This document shows, in pieces, positions 7,733 to 14,685 of a stretch of 26,915 bases of DNA. A model generated the notes under the pieces. It saw only the letters and a program-made list of their open reading frames with translations, searched no databases and had not been told where the DNA came from. The stretch is taken from the NCBI GenBank assembly GCA_003520745.1, contig DOUE01000005.1:2570-29484 (forward strand). Direction: 5' to 3'. The first letter of the stretch is position 1, and every line of letters begins with the position of its first letter. Made by a program: the position numbers and the translations under genes. This DNA comes from Erysipelotrichaceae bacterium. Lineage in GTDB: Bacteria; Bacillota_I; Bacilli_A; Erysipelotrichales; Erysipelotrichaceae.

Positions 7733-7826
7733 ACAAATACTTTGGTAACTGGCTACCACCTGACGGAGGTCCTCTAGCTTTGCGTCCTTATCTTTCGATA
7801 AGTTTGCCTTTTTCATTCATTGTTCT
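7730..7826 (-). ncRNA. Cyclic di-GMP-I (GEMM-I) riboswitch
   Basis: The minus strand carries the GEMM-I consensus in order. GGCAAAC (7808-7802) leads into hairpin P2, CTTATC-GAAA-GATAAG, with the conserved GNRA tetraloop (7796-7793). It is followed by GGACGCAAAGC, then P3 with stems GCTA/TAGC and ACCT/AGGT, and the 3' block GGTAGCCAGTTACC (7757-7744). A possible P1 pairs AGAACAA (7826-7820) with TTGTTCT (7736-7730). It lies about 110 bases before the RsgI-like start. The class binds c-di-GMP and usually controls motility, adhesion and surface genes, which fits the two exported proteins downstream. Whether ligand turns expression on or off cannot be decided by eye. Confidence 0.9.
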
Positions 7827-7928
7827 CTACATGCGAATCGTAGCACAGATTTTAGTGAAATCATAGTGGGAAATCGCAAGATTGTGTTGATTTTTTCTAG
7901 AAAATGTTTATAATGGCGGTTTTATACG

Positions 7929-8954
7929 CTAGATTTGAATGGAAAGAATGGTTCGCAGCGTTTGCGGGTCATACATCGCATCTTTTAGCGTATCGACATC
8001 CTTTACCGTGATGTCGATCGAATCGAAGTGCCTCGTGATTTTCTTTCGGATACGACGATAGACCCGGTCATCGGGTTGGGTTGTTTTCCCTTGAAACAAA
8101 TCGTGGAAATACATGAAGACAAGAGCGTGCATGGCTTCGAAGATGGAGGACTCGATCCAGAAATCCACTTTGTCCAACGGAGGAAGATATCTTTCCAAAA
8201 GCTTCTCGACCATGATCAACCCGTCGTCGTTGGACTTCCAGATATCCACATAGACAAAATCGAAATCGTCGAGAAAAGACTTGTTGAAATAAACCGAGGC
8301 GTCGCCTTCCACGATCGTCAACGGGATGGAAGTTGGGAACTGGGGTTGGATGAAGGTTTGAAACAGTTCGATGACGGCCTTTGACTTTTCAATCACCGTG
8401 ATCGACGTTACGTTCGGATTCAGCATCGCCATATAGATGAAGTATCCGATCCCCAACCCGAACGTGACGACTTTCCCCTTCGCTTTCTTGGCATAAGGGT
8501 CGTTCGTATTCGCTTCGGCGGGGGAATCCATCATCCACACTTCGTCGCCTTGCCAAAGGAACACCGCGTCGTAGGGCTGATCCAGGGCACGCAAAGTCAT
8601 CCAGTCGTTGAGTTCGCGCATTGGATCGGGATGGATGGCGCAAACATTGAACAGTTCGTTGGCGCTTAGGGTTTCGCGGGTGAACTTGAACTCGGAGCTT
8701 TGGATCGCATCGAGTCGGATGTGGGTGTTGTATGGGCTTTGAAGGTACTCTTGGGTGCTGATGAATAAGGATGGCCAGGTTTCTTCTTCGCCTGAAAACT
8801 CGGGGATCCCCGCTTGTTTCATCTTCTTTTGGAGTTTCTTCTCGGTCCTGGGCGTCACATGCATCCCCAAAAAACCATTGATTTCATCGTTTCGAAGATG
8901 ATTCATGCATCGTTTGAAAAACGCTTCGATTTCAGGCGTACGTTCTATTTTCAT
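7929..8954 (-). CDS. Spermidine-synthase-like SAM-binding protein
   Basis: A 341-residue cytosolic protein. The C-terminal half is a Rossmann class-I SAM-binding domain: motif I TFGLGIGYFIYMA (about 164-176), acidic loop VIEKSK with Glu189, GDA (217-219) and DFVYVDIWKS (232-241), the arrangement seen in polyamine synthases and related methyltransferases. The N-terminal 150 residues are not recognised. The polyamine-synthase catalytic signature is not clear: the DIW segment replaces the usual D(A/S)(T/S)DP. It may therefore be a methyltransferase or non-catalytic relative rather than true SpeE. A GAGGTAA ribosome binding site precedes the ATG. It is a single gene with an extended -10 promoter at 8988-8996, and no polyamine genes are adjacent. 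Confidence 0.65.
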   Translation of the reverse strand: MKIERTPEIEAFFKRCMNHLRNDEINGFLGMHVTPRTEKKLQKKMKQAGIPEFSGEEETWPSLFISTQEYLQSPYNTHIRLDAIQSSEFKFTRETLSANELFNVCAIHPDPMRELNDWMTLRALDQPYDAVFLWQGDEVWMMDSPAEANTNDPYAKKAKGKVVTFGLGIGYFIYMAMLNPNVTSITVIEKSKAVIELFQTFIQPQFPTSIPLTIVEGDASVYFNKSFLDDFDFVYVDIWKSNDDGLIMVEKLLERYLPPLDKVDFWIESSIFEAMHALVFMYFHDLFQGKTTQPDDRVYRRIRKKITRHFDSIDITVKDVDTLKDAMYDPQTLRTILSIQI

Positions 8955-8987
8955 CGGTTTACCTCGATTCCCATCAGGTTCGACCCT

Positions 8988-8996
8988 ATTGTATCA
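8988..8996 (-). promoter_or_regulatory. Extended -10 promoter of the spermidine-synthase-like gene
   Basis: On the minus strand TGATACAAT (8996-8988), 33 bases before the ATG, with no good -35 match. Confidence 0.4.
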
Positions 8997-9024
8997 TATT
9001 CGACCAAGTCGGGTTTTACGAAAG

Positions 9025-9051
9025 AAAGGGAATCCGCATCGGATTCCCTTT
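9025..9051 (-). terminator. Terminator of the hyp/nickel operon
   Basis: A 12-bp perfect stem (9025-9036 with 9040-9051, arms AAAGGGAATCCG/CGGATTCCCTTT, 3-base loop) lies 5 bases after the last gene of the operon. On the minus strand it is followed by CTTTCG, a short T-rich tail. Confidence 0.85.
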
Positions 9052-9056
9052 TGGGT

Positions 9057-10049
9057 TTAGTTTTCGGCGAGCGATTTGATCGCGCGGTATTCTTTCATGT
9101 CGGTATACAGTTCCCCAAGATAGGGATTGCGCTTCGTCTTCACGACGCGGTACATCATGAATCCGAACACGGCTACGTTGATCCCTAACGATAAGGCACC
9201 CAGGATCGTATAGATCATCGGGTTGTAGGTCGAACTGACCATGAATCTTCCCTGGTCTTGAAACGCCGGGAAGGTTTGGGCGAACATGCACCAGATCGCC
9301 AAGGTCTGGGCGCGGTGTTGAAGCCATGCGCCTTTCCCGATGGTGAAGGCGCAGAGGGTCGGCGCGATCAGAAGCGCCAAGCCGGCATACCAGGAATGCG
9401 TCGGGATGCAGTTGTAGGTGTAGACGAAGTTCCAGACATCGTAGGCCAGGATCCAAAACCACAGCATGTCCGGCCAAAGCATGTCCTTGCTTGCGTCGCT
9501 CTTGGTTTGCTTACGAAGGACGATCCCGAACCATCCGGTGATCGTGATGATGTTCAGGATCCCCGCGACGGCGTTCATGTAGTTCCACGGTCCGCCGAGC
9601 ACGCCGACGACTTCGCCTTCGATCGCGCCGGAGTTCACCAACCAGTACATCGATCCGACTTCGAAATCGCGGATGACGGCTTCCAGGATGTTGACGGCGA
9701 GGATCAAGGGAGGGAAACACAAGGCGATTTTATTGTTCGCTAGGCGCCAAAGCACTTCCCCGGTCTTCTTGTCTTTCTTGACGACATGGCGGATGCACCA
9801 GAACCCGATGCAGCCCGCGGTCGCGGAATAGACTTTGGCGAGGTGGAACCAATCGGTATAGGTCGTTTCTTTGAGCGCGGTCATCCAGAGGATACTCAGG
9901 AAAACCGGTAGGATGACGAAACTGAAGAAACCGGCCAGTTTCCAACGACGTGCGAATTCATTGAAGATAAACAACGAGATGAAGACCACAAACCACATCG
10001 ATAGCGCTGAGACTAAGGTCGCCCCTTCGGCGGTGTTGAATGCAAACAT
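9057..10049 (-). CDS. Polytopic membrane protein, DUF5692-like
   Basis: A 330-residue integral membrane protein of unknown function, with about eight hydrophobic segments spread over the length (for example 11-30, 39-58, 72-90, 107-125, 152-176, 193-211, 218-238, 280-300). It is rich in Trp, with polar or charged residues inside the membrane region (WNYMNA, WFWILAYDVWNFVYTYNC). Its overall look matches what I recall of the DUF5692 family; this is from memory and should be checked. It is the last gene of the hypB-oxidoreductase-hypA-nicO unit, 39 bases after the nickel transporter, with an AAGGGG ribosome binding site and a terminator behind it. The position suggests a link to nickel enzymes or membrane redox, but no function is claimed. 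Confidence 0.6.
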   Translation of the reverse strand: MFAFNTAEGATLVSALSMWFVVFISLFIFNEFARRWKLAGFFSFVILPVFLSILWMTALKETTYTDWFHLAKVYSATAGCIGFWCIRHVVKKDKKTGEVLWRLANNKIALCFPPLILAVNILEAVIRDFEVGSMYWLVNSGAIEGEVVGVLGGPWNYMNAVAGILNIITITGWFGIVLRKQTKSDASKDMLWPDMLWFWILAYDVWNFVYTYNCIPTHSWYAGLALLIAPTLCAFTIGKGAWLQHRAQTLAIWCMFAQTFPAFQDQGRFMVSSTYNPMIYTILGALSLGINVAVFGFMMYRVVKTKRNPYLGELYTDMKEYRAIKSLAEN

Positions 10050-10088
10050 TTTCTTTCCCCTTTTGTGATCGATTTCGATCGAACGAGT

Positions 10089-10790
10089 TTAAATCCCTAA
10101 GGTAAGCATGAGGATTCCGCATAAGGCGACCGCGGAACCGGCTAAAGCGTGTGAATATTCATGGAGCCCGGACAGTTTCACGATATCCATGCCCTTCAGT
10201 AAGACATAGGTCATCGCTAGCATCGTACCGATCGTACATACCGTGAACGTAACCGTGACCAAGAGGAGCGCACCGACGTTTTGCGTCGCCGCGGGATACA
10301 TCAGGATCGGAATCAACGGTTCGCAAGGTCCCAGGACGAAGAGGATGAACAATCCCCAGATCGTCGTCTGCGATTTTTTCTGCGACTTGAGGTGGTCTTC
10401 GACGCTTGCCGTTTCATGATGATCATGCACGATGATCCGTCCATCGACGGTGTGGGTGTGTTCTTTATGCTTGTAGAGGTTGCGTAGCGCCCATAAGGTG
10501 TAAAGCAAGCCGAATCCGATGAGGAAATACGTCGCCAAGGAAGCGCGGACGCTTTCCAAATCCACCAAGGTGGATAGACTGGCACTTAAGGCGATGCCGG
10601 CGAATCCCAGCAAGACCGAGCTCAACACATGCCCGACCCCGCAGACGAAGACGACGATCATCGTTTTCCTCATCGTCCACGTGTTGGCTTTCGATAGGGC
10701 GACAAACGGGAGGTAATGGTCGACCCCGATGACGGTATGTACGGTACCGATGAATGCCGCCGTACCCAGTAGATAAGACACTTCGTTCAT
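10089..10790 (-). CDS. NicO/UreH-type nickel (or cobalt) transporter
   Basis: A 233-residue membrane protein with about six helices. Helix 1 carries HTVIGVDH (18-25), a His-x5-Asp-His element like the HX4DH metal motif of nickel/cobalt permeases. A cytosolic loop is histidine-rich (about 108-133: KHKEHTHT and VHDHHET). The second half has GPCEPLIPIL (154-163), typical of the UreH/NicO/CcdA-related superfamily. It lies 16 bases after hypA with a GAGGGG ribosome binding site, inside an operon with both nickel-delivery proteins, so nickel handling is the best reading. NicO members include importers and exporters; import is inferred from context. Confidence 0.8.
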   Translation of the reverse strand: MNEVSYLLGTAAFIGTVHTVIGVDHYLPFVALSKANTWTMRKTMIVVFVCGVGHVLSSVLLGFAGIALSASLSTLVDLESVRASLATYFLIGFGLLYTLWALRNLYKHKEHTHTVDGRIIVHDHHETASVEDHLKSQKKSQTTIWGLFILFVLGPCEPLIPILMYPAATQNVGALLLVTVTFTVCTIGTMLAMTYVLLKGMDIVKLSGLHEYSHALAGSAVALCGILMLTLGI

Positions 10791-10806
10791 GCTTTCCCCT
10801 CGACTT

Positions 10807-11148
10807 TCAATACGCGACGATTTCTTTGATCAGAAATTCTTTGCCGCTCACCAAATCCCAATTCTTTTTGATACAGGATGGACAATTCCCTTGGTTCTCC
10901 ACGATTTTGAAGGTCAATCCGCAGTCCCGGCAATGACCGATGGCCGTGACGATCTCGATTTCCAACTTGGTTTTCTCAAACCGCGTCCCGTCGATCGCCG
11001 CCGGGAAACATTCTTCAAGATACTTAGGGATCATCGTGGAGATTTCCCCCACCTGCAGGACGATGGTCTCCACTTCGCTCAATTGGTTTTCAAGCACGAC
11101 ACGCTCGACGGTCTTGATGACCTCGAACACGACACTTAACTCATGCAT
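10807..11148 (-). CDS. hypA: Hydrogenase/urease nickel incorporation protein HypA
   Basis: Nickel metallochaperone of 113 residues, the standard length. The N-terminus is Met-His-Glu, providing the nickel-binding His2 and Glu3. The zinc site is Cys73-xx-Cys76 and Cys89-xx-Cys92. HypA works with HypB to place nickel in [NiFe]-hydrogenase or other nickel enzymes. The start is fixed by the mandatory MHE and by AAGGAAG, which overlaps the stop of the upstream oxidoreductase gene. It lies between that gene and the nickel transporter. hypC, D, E, F and hydrogenase subunits are absent from the window. Confidence 0.95.
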   Translation of the reverse strand: MHELSVVFEVIKTVERVVLENQLSEVETIVLQVGEISTMIPKYLEECFPAAIDGTRFEKTKLEIEIVTAIGHCRDCGLTFKIVENQGNCPSCIKKNWDLVSGKEFLIKEIVAY

Positions 11149-11158
11149 TTGTTCTTCC

Positions 11159-13852
11159 TTACTCTTCCCTGGCGAACGCGTTCTTCACGTTCTTCACAAG
11201 GATCCGTCCTTGACGTTTGATGATGTTTTTCACGACCAAGGGTTTCAACTCTTCGTAGGACGCTCCGCCTGAATTGTAGGTCCGGACCAGGGAGATGGCG
11301 TCGAACTTGCATTTGGTCGTACATTGTCCGCACCCGACGCACATGTATTCGTCGATCACCGTCGCGCCGCATCCAAGACATCTGGAGGTTTCTTTCTTCA
11401 TCTGCGCTTCGCTGAAGGTCGGACGGGCATCGCTGAACGCCTCTTTCCCGGTGGTCTTGTAGTGGGTTTTCACACTTTCCCGGGGAATACGGTCATAGCC
11501 TTGGAAATCGAAGTTGTCTTTGTTGATCGCCACATATTCCCTGCGGTCGCGTCCGTTGACCAGGCTCTGGCCGGGTTGGACATAGCGGTGGATCGAGATG
11601 GCGGCTTGCTTGCCGGCTGCGATCGCATCGATGGCGAAACGCGGTCCGGTATAACAGTCCCCGCCGGTAAAGACGTCGGACTGGTTGGTTTGGTAGGTGA
11701 AGGCGTCGGCGATCAGCGTTTTATTGGGGTTGAATTTCGCGTCGCTGTTTTCAAGCAGGTTTCCCCATTCGATGGCTTGACCGACGGAGACAAGGACCGT
11801 GTTCGCCTCGACGAACAGAATGTCGTTCTCGTCGAACACCGGATTGAACCGTTTGTTTTCATCGAAGACGGAGACACACTTCTTGAATTCGACCCCGACG
11901 ACTTTGTTGTTTTCGACGACGATGCGCTTGGGACCCCATGAATTATGAATCTGGATGGCTTCATCCAAAGCTTCTTCGATTTCTTCTTCCAACGCCGGCA
12001 TTTGGGAACGGCTTTCCAGGCAATACATCCCGACGTTCTTCGCTTCCATCCGCACCGCGGTGCGGGCGACGTCGATCGCGACGTTGCCTCCCCCGATGAC
12101 CACGACGTTCCCGGAAAGTTTGCTCGCCCTGTCGAGGTTGACCTCGCGCAGGAAGTCGACGCCGCTGATCACATCGCGGTGGTCTTCCCCTTCGATTCCC
12201 AGCTTACGGCCTTTCTGTGCGCCGATCGCCAGATAGAACGCTTTATAGTCCTGGTTTCTTAATTCGTCGAGCGATACGTCTTTTCCGACTTCCACGCCGG
12301 TTTTAAACTCGACGCCGAGTTCTTTGAGGATGTCGATCTCCGCGTTGACCACGTCTTTCTCAAGACGATAATTGGGAATGCCTAGGGTCATCATCCCTCC
12401 GAGCGCCTCTTGTTTCTCAAAGACGGTGACTTTATAGCCATCGATCGCCAGGTAATAGGCACACGACAAGCCGGCCGGACCGGCGCCTATGATGGCAATC
12501 TTTTTCCCGTAGTGATGACGCAGTTTCGGGATATAGCGGTTTTTGACGTTGAGGTCTTGGTCGGCGATGAATTTCTTGATTTCATCGATGGCCACGGCTT
12601 TGTCGATCTCGCAGCGTGAGCAGGCGGATTCGCATTTATGCGGACAGATCCGTCCGCAGATCGCCGGGAAAGGGTTCTCGTGCTTGATCAATTCCAAGGC
12701 TTCGGTGTATTTCCCCTGTGACGCCAGTTTGATGTATCCCTGGATCGCGATATGCGCCGGACATTCGGTTTTACACGGACTGGTCCCGCCGTCGACGACA
12801 TTCTTCCGGTTGGTACGGTAGTCGACGTTGAACTTCTCGGGACCCCACTTCGTATCCCGGGGAGTATCCGCCGGTTTGACGACGACCGGGTTGATTTGGT
12901 AAAGCTTGGTCCCCAGTTTCGCCGCGTTGGTCGGGCAATTCTCGACGCATTCGCCGCATGCGACGCATTTTTCGGCATCCACATGGGCGACGTAGTTCGA
13001 GCGGACCATGTCCGAGTTCTGGAACATCTGCGCGATCCGCATGGCATAGCACGAACATCCGCAGCAGTTGCAGATGGCGTGCGTCTTCCCGGTTCCGTCA
13101 AGGTTGGGGATCTGATGCATCAAGCCGTTCTCTTCCGCACGGCGGATGATTTCAAAGGCTTCTTCACGCGTGATCTCGCGACCTCTGCCGGTGCGGATAT
13201 AGTACTCCGCCGCATGGTCCATCTGGATGCACATGTCTTCTTTCAAGTGGCCGCAACCTTCCCCCATCGCTTCGCGCGAGGTCCGGCATGAACAATCCGA
13301 CACCGAGAAACGGTGGGCTTCGTTGAGATACTTGGAAATTTCTTCATAGGAGGCGCGACGGGTTTCCCCGGCGATCGCGGTTTCGATCGGAATGACACGC
13401 ATGACCCCGACCCCGATCGGGAACTTCCCGACGCTCATCGGACCCACGACACGACCGTATTCTTCAAACGCACGGGCGATCTGCGGGTATTTCGCGACGT
13501 TTTCCTTATTGTTGACCATCATTTCCATGATGCCCGGCACCCAGGTGTCGTACCAATACTTATCGACGCCGTCTTTCTTATTGACGAAACAAACCCCGGC
13601 CATGGATAATTCCCATGCCAGTTTCTCGACGAGTTCGGTCGGTTTTCCGCAGAGTTTGCCCAACTCTTCGGCGCTCATGGGTTTTCTGAATTCCATCACC
13701 AAGGCGACTTCGGCCATTTCTTCCGTAACGACCGGTTCCATGATGTAGTAACGGGGATCGGCCGCGGTGATCGCACCCTTGGACCCCATTTTCTTATTGC
13801 TGACTTTATTCGCGAATTCCAATACTTTGAGTTTCACGTTCTGTTGGGTCAT
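11159..13852 (-). CDS. Large Fe-S/FAD/NAD(P) oxidoreductase (GltD-like core with N-terminal Fe-S region and C-terminal ferredoxin)
   Basis: It has 897 residues from the ATG at 13852, chosen because GGAAGGA precedes it and the hypB stop is 1 base away; upstream in-frame ATGs lie inside hypB. Residues 1-260 are a winged-helix-like region followed by a Cys-rich segment (Cys187, 189, 200, 208, then CNCCGCSC at 261-268). A single [4Fe-4S] ferredoxin motif CVACGECVENCP is at 296-307. The GltD N-terminal Fe-S domain follows (Cys360, 364, 399, 403, 407, 411, 414), then FAD Rossmann GAGPAG (456-461), NAD(P) Rossmann GGGNVAID (587-594), FTGGDC (729-733) and a C-terminal Cys825/828 plus CVGCGQCTTKC. It is likely a cytosolic electron-transfer enzyme between NAD(P)H and ferredoxin-type carriers. 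It is not glutamate synthase, since no large subunit is present. It lies between hypB and hypA, suggesting hydrogenase-linked redox. Confidence 0.85.
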   Translation of the reverse strand: MTQQNVKLKVLEFANKVSNKKMGSKGAITAADPRYYIMEPVVTEEMAEVALVMEFRKPMSAEELGKLCGKPTELVEKLAWELSMAGVCFVNKKDGVDKYWYDTWVPGIMEMMVNNKENVAKYPQIARAFEEYGRVVGPMSVGKFPIGVGVMRVIPIETAIAGETRRASYEEISKYLNEAHRFSVSDCSCRTSREAMGEGCGHLKEDMCIQMDHAAEYYIRTGRGREITREEAFEIIRRAEENGLMHQIPNLDGTGKTHAICNCCGCSCYAMRIAQMFQNSDMVRSNYVAHVDAEKCVACGECVENCPTNAAKLGTKLYQINPVVVKPADTPRDTKWGPEKFNVDYRTNRKNVVDGGTSPCKTECPAHIAIQGYIKLASQGKYTEALELIKHENPFPAICGRICPHKCESACSRCEIDKAVAIDEIKKFIADQDLNVKNRYIPKLRHHYGKKIAIIGAGPAGLSCAYYLAIDGYKVTVFEKQEALGGMMTLGIPNYRLEKDVVNAEIDILKELGVEFKTGVEVGKDVSLDELRNQDYKAFYLAIGAQKGRKLGIEGEDHRDVISGVDFLREVNLDRASKLSGNVVVIGGGNVAIDVARTAVRMEAKNVGMYCLESRSQMPALEEEIEEALDEAIQIHNSWGPKRIVVENNKVVGVEFKKCVSVFDENKRFNPVFDENDILFVEANTVLVSVGQAIEWGNLLENSDAKFNPNKTLIADAFTYQTNQSDVFTGGDCYTGPRFAIDAIAAGKQAAISIHRYVQPGQSLVNGRDRREYVAINKDNFDFQGYDRIPRESVKTHYKTTGKEAFSDARPTFSEAQMKKETSRCLGCGATVIDEYMCVGCGQCTTKCKFDAISLVRTYNSGGASYEELKPLVVKNIIKRQGRILVKNVKNAFAREE

Positions 13853-13853
13853 T

Positions 13854-14525
13854 TCACTGTTCCTTCCATTTCTTGACTTCATCCCTGAGCCATTGTGCGA
13901 ACTCATCGACCCCTTCACCGGTACGCGCCGAGATCGGGATGATCTTGATGTTCGGATTCAACTTCAACACTCTTTCCTTGCAGACTTCCAAATCGAAATC
14001 GAAGACGCTCATCACATCGATCTTGTTGATCAGAAGGACGTCGCAGATCGTAAACATCAGAGGATACTTCAACGGCTTATCATCCCCTTCGGGGACGCTG
14101 AGGATCATCGCGTTCTTGCTGGACCCGGTATCGAATTCCGCCGGACACACCAAGTTCCCGACATTCTCCAATACCACCAGATCCAAGTCGTCAACGCCCA
14201 ATCCTTCCATGCCCTGCCGGGTCATGTCCGCATCGAGATGGCACATCCCCCCGGTATGGAGTTGGATGACCTTGACCCCGGTCTTCGCGATTGTGACCGC
14301 ATCGACATCGGAATCGATGTCCGCTTCCATCACGCCGATCTTCATCTCGTCCTTGAGCCGATTCAAGGTTTGCGTCAGCGTCGTCGTTTTCCCCGCCCCC
14401 GGCGAAGCCATGAGATTCAATAGAAAAATCCCTTTCCCCTTTAATTCTTTGCGTAAAAGATCCGCTTGTTTGTTGTTGTTCCCGAAGATGCTTTCCTTGA
14501 TCTCGAGAATTCTAAATTCCGACAT
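13854..14525 (-). CDS. hypB: Hydrogenase nickel incorporation GTPase HypB
   Basis: GTPase that drives nickel insertion, with 223 residues from the ATG at 14525 (GAGG ribosome binding site 6 bases away; a longer in-frame start at 14576 would cross the promoter and is rejected). P-loop ASPGAGKTT is at 40-48, EADIDSDVDA at 67-76, the metal site Cys95-His96 (GGMCHLDADM) with Cys127 (VCPAEFD), and NKID at 167-170. These equal the G-domain nickel/zinc ligands of E. coli HypB. There is no N-terminal histidine stretch, so it is not a nickel-storage form. It is the first gene of the operon; its promoter contains a perfect palindrome, and it diverges from a TetR gene. Confidence 0.95.
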   Translation of the reverse strand: MSEFRILEIKESIFGNNNKQADLLRKELKGKGIFLLNLMASPGAGKTTTLTQTLNRLKDEMKIGVMEADIDSDVDAVTIAKTGVKVIQLHTGGMCHLDADMTRQGMEGLGVDDLDLVVLENVGNLVCPAEFDTGSSKNAMILSVPEGDDKPLKYPLMFTICDVLLINKIDVMSVFDFDLEVCKERVLKLNPNIKIIPISARTGEGVDEFAQWLRDEVKKWKEQ

Positions 14526-14566
14526 CGTTACCTCTTTCCGTGTTGTACTTGTGCACCAATGTGAAT

Positions 14567-14595
14567 AGTTTAACATAACGTTTGTTATGTTTCAA
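14567..14595 (-). promoter_or_regulatory. Promoter of the hypB operon
   Basis: On the minus strand TTGAAA (14595-14590), a 17-base spacer and TAAACT (14572-14567), 41 bases before the hypB ATG. Confidence 0.7.
14572..14591. promoter_or_regulatory. Palindromic operator in the hypB promoter (candidate TetR site)
   Basis: A perfect inverted repeat, AACATAAC-GTTT-GTTATGTT, fills the spacer between the -35 and -10 boxes of the hypB promoter and touches both. Its placement is that of a repressor site, its length (20 bases) suits a TetR dimer, and a tetR gene starts 95 bases away on the other strand. Confidence 0.7.
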
Positions 14596-14657
14596 GACGA
14601 TTTGTGGAGAAGATCACAAGAAATCGCGCGAAATAAATGATGTTTTTTTGAAAGTGA

Positions 14658-14666
14658 TGCTAAACT
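14658..14666 (+). promoter_or_regulatory. Possible extended -10 promoter of the tetR gene
   Basis: TGCTAAACT (14658-14666) resembles an extended -10, 20 bases before the ATG. There is no good -35 box. The hypB palindrome is about 70 bases upstream. Confidence 0.3.
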
Positions 14667-14685
14667 GATAGTTAGAGGTAATAAA

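Noticed and set aside
7469..7816. Open frame on the minus strand beginning in the riboswitch and overlapping the RsgI-like gene
   Set aside because: Its N-terminal half translates the riboswitch RNA and its C-terminal half is the wrong frame of the RsgI-like gene.
10068..10081. Short GATCG-AAAT-CGATC inverted repeat before the DUF5692-like gene
   Set aside because: Five-base arms only, inside an operon, with no T-run. Not a convincing terminator or operator.
11324..11941. Plus-strand open frames within the Fe-S flavoprotein gene
   Set aside because: Antisense shadows of a GC-rich coding region. No ribosome binding sites or domains.
11159..13852. Glutamate synthase small subunit (GltD)
   Set aside because: Only the core is GltD-like. 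The N- and C-terminal Fe-S extensions, the absence of gltB and the hyp neighbourhood argue against it.
11159..13918. Longer start of the Fe-S flavoprotein at 13918
   Set aside because: The extra residues overlap hypB and are a shifted reading of its end. The ATG at 13852 has a proper ribosome binding site.
13854..14576. Longer HypB start at 14576
   Set aside because: That start would lie within the promoter -10/operator region. The ATG at 14525 has a good ribosome binding site and matches the family N-terminus.
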